From the NCBI GenBank assembly GCA_902799745.1, contig CADCBQ010000006.1:1-64000 (forward strand): DNA of 64,000 nucleotides, written 5' to 3'. Of this stretch, positions 27,431 to 34,425 are shown piece by piece. This DNA is from Fibrobacter succinogenes (lineage in GTDB: Bacteria; Fibrobacterota; Fibrobacteria; Fibrobacterales; Fibrobacteraceae). The position numbers were made by a program, and so were the translations under genes. The notes below the pieces were generated by a model that worked only from the letters and a program-made list of their open reading frames with translations, was not told the origin of the DNA and searched no databases. Each line of letters starts with the position of its first letter. The stretch's first letter is position 1.

Positions 27431-28891
27431 ATGAGTAAAGTATTATCGTTTGCGTTTCTATTCTTGGCTGTCGGGCTGCTGGTCTTACAACTTTTCGTAG
27501 GCAATTATATTCTATTGGACCTTACCGCGACAGGTTTGATTATTATCGCTATTTTAAGAATAGAAAAAGTCCAGAAAGAAGCCGCTGTCGTCAAGAAAAA
27601 CGCGACAAGGCACCTTCAGGAAATCTACAACGCAACGCATGACAAGATTACAGGACTGTACACCAAGGAAGTCCTATTCGACAAAATCCGTAAAACAATT
27701 GACGAAAAAAAGGATATTCAGTATTGGATTGCCTATTTTGATATCAAGGACTTCAAAATAGTCAACGATATCTTCGGGAACGCCATGGGTGACAGCGTTT
27801 TACAAAATGTTGCGCAATGGCTTCGCGAAAACTCCACAAAAGAATGGGTATTTGGTCGCCTTGGTGGCGACGATTTCGGAATCTGCCTTCCGGCCGGAAA
27901 CGCCAACTTGGAACAGCTCGAGCGCCGATTTTCCCGCTACATGATTTCGAACGGTTCTATCGAGCATCGCATTATCATGCACATGGGAATCTACAAGATT
28001 ACCGAGCGCGATATCGATGTATCGATCATGTTCGACCGCGCACAGCTAGCCCTTTCATCGGTCAAGAACGAATACAACAAGCACATCGCCTTCTACGACA
28101 ACAAGATGCGTAAGCAGGTGATGTGGGACCAGATGATTTCTGCGCAGATTGAAAAAGCCATCGAAGAAAAGCAGGTTCGTCCCTATTTACAGCCCATTGT
28201 AGACAACAACGGTCTCATTATCGGAGCGGAAGCCCTGATTCGCTGGGACCACCCTAAAGAAGGCTTCTTGCAGCCGGAAACATTCATCCCGACATTCGAA
28301 AGAAACGGCATGATCGCAGACCTGGACAAGTACATTTGGCGCAGCGCCTGCGAAATCCTTTCGACCTGGACCGGTGAAAAATCGAATCTATTCATTTCAA
28401 TCAACATTTCGCCCAAAGACTTCTTGTTTATGGATGTCTTTGCCGAAATCACGGCGCTTATCGAAGAATACCACATCGACCCGTCTAGGCTGCGCATCGA
28501 AATCACCGAAACCGTGATGATGACCGAAGTCGAAAACCGCATGGCTATTCTAAAACAATTCCGCGAATCGGGCTTTATTGTAGAAATGGACGACTTTGGC
28601 AGCGGTTACTCGTCGCTCAACCAGCTCAAGGACATGCCGCTTGACGTACTGAAAATCGACATGAAGTTCCTCAGCAGTTCCAAGAACAGCCAAAAGGCCG
28701 AAATCATTCTGCGTAATGTGCTCAAGCTTTCGGGCGATCTCGGACTGTCTTCGCTCACCGAAGGTGTCGAAACCGAGGCTCAATACAATATGCTGAACAA
28801 GATGGGCTGCGACCTGTTCCAGGGATACTTCTTCGCAAAGCCCATGACTGTAAATGAATTCGAAAAAATCTGCGAAGCCAAAGTGGCTTAA
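27431..28891 (+). CDS. GGDEF-EAL protein, probable c-di-GMP phosphodiesterase
   Basis: 486 residues: one hydrophobic N-terminal segment (about 5-42), GGDEF domain (about 60-215) with variant GGDDF (about residue 144), and an intact EAL domain (EALIRW at about 265, NISPKDF, EITETVMM, DDFGSGYSSL, KIDMKF). Its C-terminal 420 residues closely match those of the upstream gene, so this is a tandem duplication in which the second copy has only a short membrane anchor and no 7TM sensor. It has its own -10 box (CTATATT, about 27391-27397), so the two can be expressed separately. Confidence 0.92.
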   Translation: MSKVLSFAFLFLAVGLLVLQLFVGNYILLDLTATGLIIIAILRIEKVQKEAAVVKKNATRHLQEIYNATHDKITGLYTKEVLFDKIRKTIDEKKDIQYWIAYFDIKDFKIVNDIFGNAMGDSVLQNVAQWLRENSTKEWVFGRLGGDDFGICLPAGNANLEQLERRFSRYMISNGSIEHRIIMHMGIYKITERDIDVSIMFDRAQLALSSVKNEYNKHIAFYDNKMRKQVMWDQMISAQIEKAIEEKQVRPYLQPIVDNNGLIIGAEALIRWDHPKEGFLQPETFIPTFERNGMIADLDKYIWRSACEILSTWTGEKSNLFISINISPKDFLFMDVFAEITALIEEYHIDPSRLRIEITETVMMTEVENRMAILKQFRESGFIVEMDDFGSGYSSLNQLKDMPLDVLKIDMKFLSSSKNSQKAEIILRNVLKLSGDLGLSSLTEGVETEAQYNMLNKMGCDLFQGYFFAKPMTVNEFEKICEAKVA

Positions 28892-28900
28892 GCAGATCGC

Positions 28901-29275
28901 TTACTTAAATTCATAGTGCAGGGAACCGTCGGTGCTATCCGAAAGCACCATGTATTCACTGCCGCCATCAAGTTTCAAATTTTCGATGTCAAAATCAGAA
29001 CCGACTGTCCTGACACGCATCGTAAAGGTTCCGACCCAGTCTTCTTCGTAAACGCGGCTCTTTTCACCTGTACGAATCGTATCGCGAATCCACACTTTAT
29101 AATCGGAATCTTCTTCGGAAAGGATATCGATTTCCACAACCGTCTTGCTAGACCTATTTTCAATTTGAAGTCGAGTCGTAGAGTCAACAAACCAATGCGT
29201 AAGACACCCAGAAAGTGTAAGGCAGCAGGCAAGCAACACCGTAAGCACCGAAATCTTTTTCATAGTACCCTTCAT
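28901..29275 (-). CDS. Small lipoprotein of unknown function
   Basis: 124 residues, lipobox LTLSGC. The rest looks like a compact beta-sandwich (RLQIENRSSKTVVEIDIL, MRVRTVGSDFDIENLKL). GGAGG stands 6 bases before ATG 29275, and this ATG shares one base with the stop of the upstream gene (TAATG), so the two are translationally coupled and probably work together in the envelope. Convergent with the GGDEF-EAL gene, only 9 bases away. Confidence 0.7.
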   Translation of the reverse strand: MKGTMKKISVLTVLLACCLTLSGCLTHWFVDSTTRLQIENRSSKTVVEIDILSEEDSDYKVWIRDTIRTGEKSRVYEEDWVGTFTMRVRTVGSDFDIENLKLDGGSEYMVLSDSTDGSLHYEFK

Positions 29276-30513
29276 TAATTGCCTCCTTCTGTAGTAGCAG
29301 TCGGTTGAGCCTTTTCGTAGCGGATTCCCTTAGCCTCGATTGTCTTGGGAGCTCCACTGCCAGAACCCATCGGAGTTATTTCGCTCTGCTTGGTGTTCTT
29401 ATCGAACTGTTTTACGACATCGGTTTCCATCGGGGCGCTGCGGGCGGCACCACGGTTAAAGAGCCAGCCATCGATAGTAGCAAGGTTGAACTTGAATTCT
29501 ACAAGGAACGTTCCCTTCGCGCCAAAGAAATTTTCATAATCGTAGGCGGCATTGTAGGCAAAGCGGGCAAACAGCAAGTCAATTGCACCGCCCCACAACA
29601 AGTCGCTTTCTTCTTCAACCAAGTCGTCAGAAAGCTGTTTCATTCTGACTCGGTTCAAGCAAGTCGCTTCAAAGCCGATCATGCGAGACGGATCCGGGTA
29701 AAACTTGAGTGCTGCGCTATGGAACCAGGTGTCGTTCAAGTCAATCGCGACTTCAGCATAAAGGCGCTGGTCATAAAGATTCTGTTCCCACGTGATTCGC
29801 ATAGAATCGATATCGGATTCTTCATCCGCATTGTACATGGCAAGAGAAACATTCGGTAAATAAGTCAACGGTCCCGACTTTTTGCCACCGTAAATGGCGC
29901 GGCTTTCCAAGTCGAGCGAGAAACGGAACAGCCGCCAATCGGTGCGGTAAAAGTTCGCCTGCGCACTCAACTTGCTAAAGCGTAAATGCGCCCAACTGTA
30001 TGCCAGGGAATCGACTTCATACGGGTAAATCTTGCCGCGGTGTTCCAGATTCTGGTGCTGCATACCAGCCGCAATCGTCCAGTCCATGCGCGCATCGGTA
30101 AACGTAAGACCCCATGTCACAACGGAACGCTGAAGCGAAAAGTCATTGTAATGCGGGAATAAGAAAAAGTCTTCGCCATCCCAACCGGAGCGGTCGAACC
30201 AAAGAAGCGCACCCATATGGCGACCCCTGGCCACTTCGCCCGCACCAAAGCCAGCAAAATGATGGTTGAAAGCAAAGCCGTCATGTTCGCCATACTGACT
30301 TTCTAGCGGCAACTGTTCACGACTCGGCGTATAGTAAAAGCCGAAATCGATGTAGCCGCCTCGCCCACCGCGCATAATGTCGCGAATTTCGGTCAAGTGA
30401 CGGTCACGCGTGACAGCCCCGTCTTTTGAAAGGGCCTCAGGCTTGATGCCATCGGCAAAAGCAGCACCGACAAGCACCAGCGAAATCAGGACAGACTTCA
30501 ATACAAACTGCAT
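29275..30513 (-). CDS. Secreted, probable outer-membrane protein
   Basis: 412 residues with a cleavable signal peptide (LVLVGAAFADG). The mature part has alternating aromatic/hydrophobic strands (GGYIDFGFYYTPSREQ, HMGALLWFDRSGWDG, AQANFYRTDWRLFRFSLDLE) that look like a beta-barrel of perhaps 12-16 strands, and a polar tail (about 360-412). No family is recognised. Forms a two-gene unit with the lipoprotein at 28901. A TACATT box ends 6 bases before the start. Confidence 0.65.
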   Translation of the reverse strand: MQFVLKSVLISLVLVGAAFADGIKPEALSKDGAVTRDRHLTEIRDIMRGGRGGYIDFGFYYTPSREQLPLESQYGEHDGFAFNHHFAGFGAGEVARGRHMGALLWFDRSGWDGEDFFLFPHYNDFSLQRSVVTWGLTFTDARMDWTIAAGMQHQNLEHRGKIYPYEVDSLAYSWAHLRFSKLSAQANFYRTDWRLFRFSLDLESRAIYGGKKSGPLTYLPNVSLAMYNADEESDIDSMRITWEQNLYDQRLYAEVAIDLNDTWFHSAALKFYPDPSRMIGFEATCLNRVRMKQLSDDLVEEESDLLWGGAIDLLFARFAYNAAYDYENFFGAKGTFLVEFKFNLATIDGWLFNRGAARSAPMETDVVKQFDKNTKQSEITPMGSGSGAPKTIEAKGIRYEKAQPTATTEGGN

Positions 30514-30519
30514 ACGTGA

Positions 30520-30525
30520 AATGTA
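30520..30525 (-). promoter_or_regulatory. -10-like box, start codon 6 bases downstream
   Basis: TACATT on the minus strand, spacer 30514-30519, ATG at 30513. Weaker than the other examples. Confidence 0.4.
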
Positions 30526-30546
30526 GTTTTTTAGACGAGAGGCGAG

Positions 30547-30610
30547 AGACGAAATAAACGAAACTTGGAGCTTTATAGCTCCTTAGTTGAGTTATCCTCT
30601 ATGAGGAGAC
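30547..30610 (+). repeat. Intergenic repeat, family 2, copy a
   Basis: ACGAAACTTGG, hairpin GGAGCT/AGCTCC, then CCTTAGTTGAGTTA (30558-30594). Shared with 42069-42120, where the hairpin arms are changed but still pair. Flanked by gacgagag words that also occur inside hrpB. Confidence 0.65.
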
Positions 30611-30682
30611 GAGAGAACTTATAAATAATCCGCCATTTTGAACCTGCAACCAGCTATAATTCTAGACTATAACGAGGATTAC

Positions 30683-30688
30683 TATATT
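30683..30688 (+). promoter_or_regulatory. -10 box, start codon 7 bases downstream
   Basis: TATATT, spacer 30689-30695, ATG at 30696; predicts a leaderless mRNA. Confidence 0.6.
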
Positions 30689-30695
30689 TGGCGGC

Positions 30696-31571
30696 ATGAA
30701 CGAACAGGAAAAGGCATTGATCAAGGCGTGGAGCGACCATCCGCGCGAATGGGAAAACAACACCTGGGTGTACCCGGTGATTAGCCGCCGCGCAGGCGGG
30801 CTTTCTTTGGGCGTCAATTTGAATCCGGACCATCACTGTTCCTTTTCCTGCGCTTACTGCCAGAGCGGCCCGCAAGAAGGCCACAAGCGCATCCCCGTCG
30901 ATATCGACGCTGTCGAACGTGAGCTCCGCGAATTCCTCGCCTTCTACGAATCAGGCGAATTCGCCAAATGCGAAGCCTACAAGAATGTTCCCGAGCAGAA
31001 CAAGCTCTTAAAGGACATTTGCCTTTCCGGCGATGGAGAATCCACCATTGTCAAGGAATTCCCCGAAGTTTGCCGCCGCATGCGCGAAATCCAGAAGGAA
31101 TACGCCCCCAAACTCGGCGACTTTAAGTTGCGACTGATTACAAACGCAAGCCACCTGGAAGCGGATTCCGTTCAGCAAGGGCTTTCGCAATTACTCGAAG
31201 GCAACGGCGAAATCTGGGCGAAGCTCGACGCTGGCACCGAAGAATGGTTCAAGAAAATCAATCGTTCTCCCCTGCACCTAGAAAAAATTTTAGACAACCT
31301 AACCAAGGCGATCAAGAAATACCCGCTCTGCATCCAGACCATGGTCTGCGATTTGCAAGGCGAAATTCCGAGCGACCAGGAAATTGAACGCTACATCGAA
31401 AACTTGGACACCATTCACTCCGCAAATCCGGACCACCTTGTCGAAGTCCAGCTGTACACGGTCATTCGCGATCCCCTGCTCAAGGGCGTAGAGGCTCTTC
31501 CCAAGGAATTCCTTGAAAGCGTTAAAACAAAAATCACCGGCGCACTGCCGGTGAAAGTAAGATGCTTTTAA
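30696..31571 (+). CDS. Radical SAM protein
   Basis: 291 residues, cytoplasmic. The 4Fe-4S cluster motif CSFSCAYC has Cys48, Cys52 and Cys55 (CX3CX2C). LSGDGESTI (near 107) fits the SAM-contacting strand, and LRLITNAS and AKLDAGTEEWF match the later barrel strands of radical SAM proteins such as the arylsulfatase-activator/MoaA-like or wybutosine-related groups. The exact reaction cannot be assigned. Single gene with its own -10 box and terminator, convergent with ppa. Confidence 0.85.
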   Translation: MNEQEKALIKAWSDHPREWENNTWVYPVISRRAGGLSLGVNLNPDHHCSFSCAYCQSGPQEGHKRIPVDIDAVERELREFLAFYESGEFAKCEAYKNVPEQNKLLKDICLSGDGESTIVKEFPEVCRRMREIQKEYAPKLGDFKLRLITNASHLEADSVQQGLSQLLEGNGEIWAKLDAGTEEWFKKINRSPLHLEKILDNLTKAIKKYPLCIQTMVCDLQGEIPSDQEIERYIENLDTIHSANPDHLVEVQLYTVIRDPLLKGVEALPKEFLESVKTKITGALPVKVRCF

Positions 31572-31579
31572 ATGAAAAG

Positions 31580-31605
31580 CGCCGCTCAAAAGCGGCGTTT
31601 TTTTT
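31580..31605 (+). terminator. Terminator after the radical SAM gene
   Basis: CGCCGCT (31580-31586), loop CAAA, AGCGGCG (31591-31597), then eight Ts. The T-run touches the ppa stop codon at 31604-31606. Confidence 0.85.
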
Positions 31606-32194
31606 AAATCAACTCTTCTGGCGGTAAGTGGTCGAGGCTTTCCGGTTCCTGGTAGCAAGTTTCAGGCACCTGAACCTGCATCTGGAAGTAGGCCTTGTGT
31701 GCCGCAATCACCTTTTCGCGGGCAAAGGCGGCGTTCTGCCATTCGCCAATCTGCACATCCTTGCCTTCCAGTTCCTTGTAGTTCTGGAAGAAGTTACGCG
31801 TAATGCGCAGGAACATCTGGTCCACATCGGTAATGTCCTTGATGGGGCGCGGATTAAAAACGGGAACACCCAGAACCTTATAGTCCTTGCGGCCACCGTC
31901 AGTCATGTCGAGCGCACCGATTACGCGGCAGGTGCAAACCGTACCCGTCAGCATCGAGGCGGGGCTATAAATCAACATATCGATGGCGTCGCCATCGTCA
32001 GCCTTGGTGCTCGGGATAAAGCCGTAAGTACAGGGGTAGCTCATGGAGCTCAGCAAGCAGCGGTCCAGGCGGAACACGTGCAGGCGTTCATCATATTCGT
32101 ACTTGAGGTTGGTGTCTTTACCGATTTCCACGACGCAGTCCACTTCGTAGGGGTACTTGCGACCAATCGGAAGATCCAGATAGTTAATTGCCAT
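31604..32194 (-). CDS. ppa: Soluble inorganic pyrophosphatase, family I
   Basis: Cytoplasmic Mg-dependent hydrolase of PPi, 196 residues. It has the signature DGDAIDML and nearby YPCTYGFIP, plus EVDCVVEI at the N-terminus. GGAG lies 10 bases before the ATG. Its presence beside pfp and hppA is notable because a soluble pyrophosphatase would dissipate the PPi those enzymes use, so regulation of one or more of them is expected. Convergent with the radical SAM gene. Confidence 0.92.
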   Translation of the reverse strand: MAINYLDLPIGRKYPYEVDCVVEIGKDTNLKYEYDERLHVFRLDRCLLSSMSYPCTYGFIPSTKADDGDAIDMLIYSPASMLTGTVCTCRVIGALDMTDGGRKDYKVLGVPVFNPRPIKDITDVDQMFLRITRNFFQNYKELEGKDVQIGEWQNAAFAREKVIAAHKAYFQMQVQVPETCYQEPESLDHLPPEELI

Positions 32195-32312
32195 TTATAC
32201 TCCAAACGGCCCACTTTGAGCCATATTATCTTTTTGTTATAAATATAAGTCCTAATTTAGTATTTATCCAAAATTTGTAAAGGGCAGTTTACTTTATTTG
32301 AGTCTGAATTGG

Positions 32313-33635
32313 TTATCTGCCACGCCAACGAGACGTCGACACCTTTTCAATCATGCCAAAGAAGAACTTGGGTTCTCCCCTGTCGGGGCTGTATCCCACT
32401 TCAAAGCGCAATCGGTCAACTGCGGGGACCACCAGATGAATACCGCCATAGACGGCCGCTTCGTAGTCATCCCAACCGGGGCGTCCCGAACTCCAAAGCA
32501 AGCTGCCATCGAGACCTGCTACCAGTTGCACACCATAGAAGAAATTCACGCCCAAGATGCTTGCCGGCTGACGGTCAAGCAAGATAAAGCGTTCTTCCAA
32601 GTTAAGCAAGGCTTCGTGCACACCCAGGCGCTTGGAATCGCCATAACGGCCACGGTAGGAATTCACGCCCCCATGCGAAAAATAGTCGAAGCGGTACACT
32701 TCACCCGGGCGGTAACGCACAAGCGCCGTTGCCCCCGTCACAAAAGGACCAACCGGATAGTAGGCGCGGGCATCGGTCAAAAGCTCCCAATAGTCTTCGC
32801 CTTCGGTGTAGCAACGGCCGCCACAGATAGCGATCCTATCTAATTGCTTCACATGCGTAAGCATGTATTCATAATAGACACCCTTGCGGGTATCAATCTT
32901 GGTATCACGGAAATCAAAGGCAAAGCCAAGGCCATATTCCCATAATTCAGCAGAGTCTTCATCGAACGTGAACACTGCTTTTTCCAATTCGCGATACGCG
33001 ACCGTGCCTAGAATAGAAAGGTGCGGCAGCAGTTGATAGTCCAAATCCAAATCAATCAACCAGCTGTCATCTTGGTAATCGCGAATGTCGTCGTAACTGT
33101 CGGTACGCAGGAACTCAAAATTCCAGCCAAGCGGAAGCCCGAACAGGTAAGGAGAACTTGCATAAAAAGCATACTCATTGTTATCCAGAAACCGTTCAGA
33201 AGAGGTGCGGTACTGGACCTCGGCACGGATATCTTCGCCAAGCACATTCAAGTTTGCAAGAGCAAGACCAATCATGAGCCCGTCGCGCTCGGTCGTCTTA
33301 CCTGCAGGGGCAGGAATCCAACGAAAGATTTCGACGAAAGAATACTTCAGATTTCCACCGTTGCAGTCTACCGAGACTTCGGTAAACAAGTCCAAGTCTT
33401 GCAGGCGGCGCTTTTCAAGATCGAATTTTTCGGCAGAGAACGGCTCCCCCGCCTTATTCAAGAGTTCGCGTTCCACCACGCGAGGCTTCGTATGCTCCAA
33501 GCCCTCGAACTGAATCGAGGAAATAACGGTGCCTTCGGGACAACCGATAGACGAATCCACGCCAGCAAAGGCTGCAACAGAAATAAACGCAGTTACAGCA
33601 CATGTAAAAAGACATCGTTTCAAAAAACTTAACAC
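32313..33635 (-). CDS. Outer-membrane barrel protein, BamA/TamA-like (D15 family)
   Basis: Signal peptide (CAVTAFISVAAFAG), one POTRA-like domain (about 25-100: ISSIQFEGLEHTKPRVVERE, then FDLEKRRLQDLDLFTEV) and a beta-barrel to the C-terminus (VNSYRGRYGD, LRFEVGYSPD). With one POTRA domain it resembles small Omp85 proteins rather than BamA itself. It may help insert or secrete outer-membrane proteins. The frame is open upstream to 33749, but that part runs through a repeat and the promoter. A GTG at 33635 (or TTG at 33623) just after a TATATT box gives a normal signal peptide. The start is inferred. Confidence 0.8.
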   Translation of the reverse strand: MLSFLKRCLFTCAVTAFISVAAFAGVDSSIGCPEGTVISSIQFEGLEHTKPRVVERELLNKAGEPFSAEKFDLEKRRLQDLDLFTEVSVDCNGGNLKYSFVEIFRWIPAPAGKTTERDGLMIGLALANLNVLGEDIRAEVQYRTSSERFLDNNEYAFYASSPYLFGLPLGWNFEFLRTDSYDDIRDYQDDSWLIDLDLDYQLLPHLSILGTVAYRELEKAVFTFDEDSAELWEYGLGFAFDFRDTKIDTRKGVYYEYMLTHVKQLDRIAICGGRCYTEGEDYWELLTDARAYYPVGPFVTGATALVRYRPGEVYRFDYFSHGGVNSYRGRYGDSKRLGVHEALLNLEERFILLDRQPASILGVNFFYGVQLVAGLDGSLLWSSGRPGWDDYEAAVYGGIHLVVPAVDRLRFEVGYSPDRGEPKFFFGMIEKVSTSRWRGR

Positions 33636-33642
33636 AAATACG

Positions 33643-33648
33643 AATATA
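33643..33648 (-). promoter_or_regulatory. -10 box before the D15-family gene
   Basis: TATATT on the minus strand, 7 bases before the candidate GTG start at 33635. Confidence 0.5.
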
Positions 33649-33668
33649 GAAAAGCTTGCCTCCTTAAA

Positions 33669-33745
33669 AAAGCGTCGGCCAAGGAAGGGGAGGGTGCAGG
33701 GAGGGGACCGTGCGGCCTTCGCAACTCCGAGCCGGGTCCCCTCCC
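33669..33745 (+). repeat. G-rich intergenic repeat, family 4, copy a
   Basis: Contains AAGCGTCGGCC and AAGGGGAGGGTG followed by an 11-bp inverted repeat (33699-33709 with 33735-33745). The first part matches the minus strand of 56345-56406, and the outer word GCATAAA is shared as well. Confidence 0.65.
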
Positions 33746-33797
33746 GCATAAATCATTTATTTTTCTATATTTTCTTTCGTAAAGAAAAGAGGTTTTT

Positions 33798-34262
33798 ATG
33801 TTAGATTTTCTCGCCAACTATTGGCCGTTCCTTATCGCCTTGTTTGTTATCATCTTGGGCGTTTTCGCATTCCGCGGTGTCCGCAAAGCCCTCAAGGAAG
33901 GCGGTGGAGCATTCAGCCTTGAAACAATCAAGAAGAACACCGAACCGAACTTTGCCGCTCTCAAGCAGAAGTCTCGCGCCCTTCTGGCCGATGCCGACAT
34001 GATTTGCGAAGTCAAGGAAGGTTCTCACCTCGTGGTTCCCAAGAAAGAAGACCTCAAGTTCTTCCGCCGCGCCGTGTCTCAGAAGTACAAACTCGCCATG
34101 TTCCTGGTGCCCGGCACCAACAAGGTCGCCTACTTCTTCTGCAAGACCGAACAGGGCCTGCGCCGCCGTATCGACAACCTGGTGATCAACCAGAAGTTCC
34201 ACGAAGGCAAGAAGCCTTACAACGATGTTGCCACCGGCGAAAAGCTCAAGTTCCCAAGGTAG
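33798..34262 (+). CDS. Small membrane-anchored protein of unknown function
   Basis: 154 residues. One N-terminal membrane helix (about 8-26, YWPFLIALFVIILGVFAF) is followed by a basic cytoplasmic domain (LKFFRRAVSQKYKLAMFLVP, KTEQGLRRRIDNLVIN). No family is recognised. AAGAGG precedes the ATG, and a -10 box TATATT lies about 25 bases upstream. A hairpin repeat starts directly after the stop. Confidence 0.7.
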   Translation: MLDFLANYWPFLIALFVIILGVFAFRGVRKALKEGGGAFSLETIKKNTEPNFAALKQKSRALLADADMICEVKEGSHLVVPKKEDLKFFRRAVSQKYKLAMFLVPGTNKVAYFFCKTEQGLRRRIDNLVINQKFHEGKKPYNDVATGEKLKFPR

Positions 34263-34263
34263 T

Positions 34264-34375
34264 AGCGAGCACGGCGCAAAGCGCCTCTGAGCTATGAGGC
34301 CGCTCATTTCATTCGCTCTGAGCAAAAAGCACCAAAGGTGCAATTATTAAACCCAAAGGTTTCTTTCAAGAAACC
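34264..34375 (+). repeat. Hairpin-rich intergenic repeat, possible family 1 copy c
   Basis: Hairpins GGCGC-AAA-GCGCC (34273-34285), GCACC-AAA-GGTGC (34329-34341) and GGTTTCTT-TC-AAGAAACC (34358-34375). The first two occupy the same relative places as the two hairpins of the copies at 1043 and 10453, preceded by gcgag, but with different stem bases. Membership is probable, not certain. Confidence 0.5.
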
Positions 34376-34425
34376 GGACTCACACCTCAAAGCGACCCAT
34401 TAGGGAAGCGACCTCACGCCTCAAT

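Noticed and set aside
33636..33749. Upstream ATG start for the D15-family barrel
   Set aside because: The extra 38 residues are encoded by a repeat and the -10 box and would hide the signal peptide.
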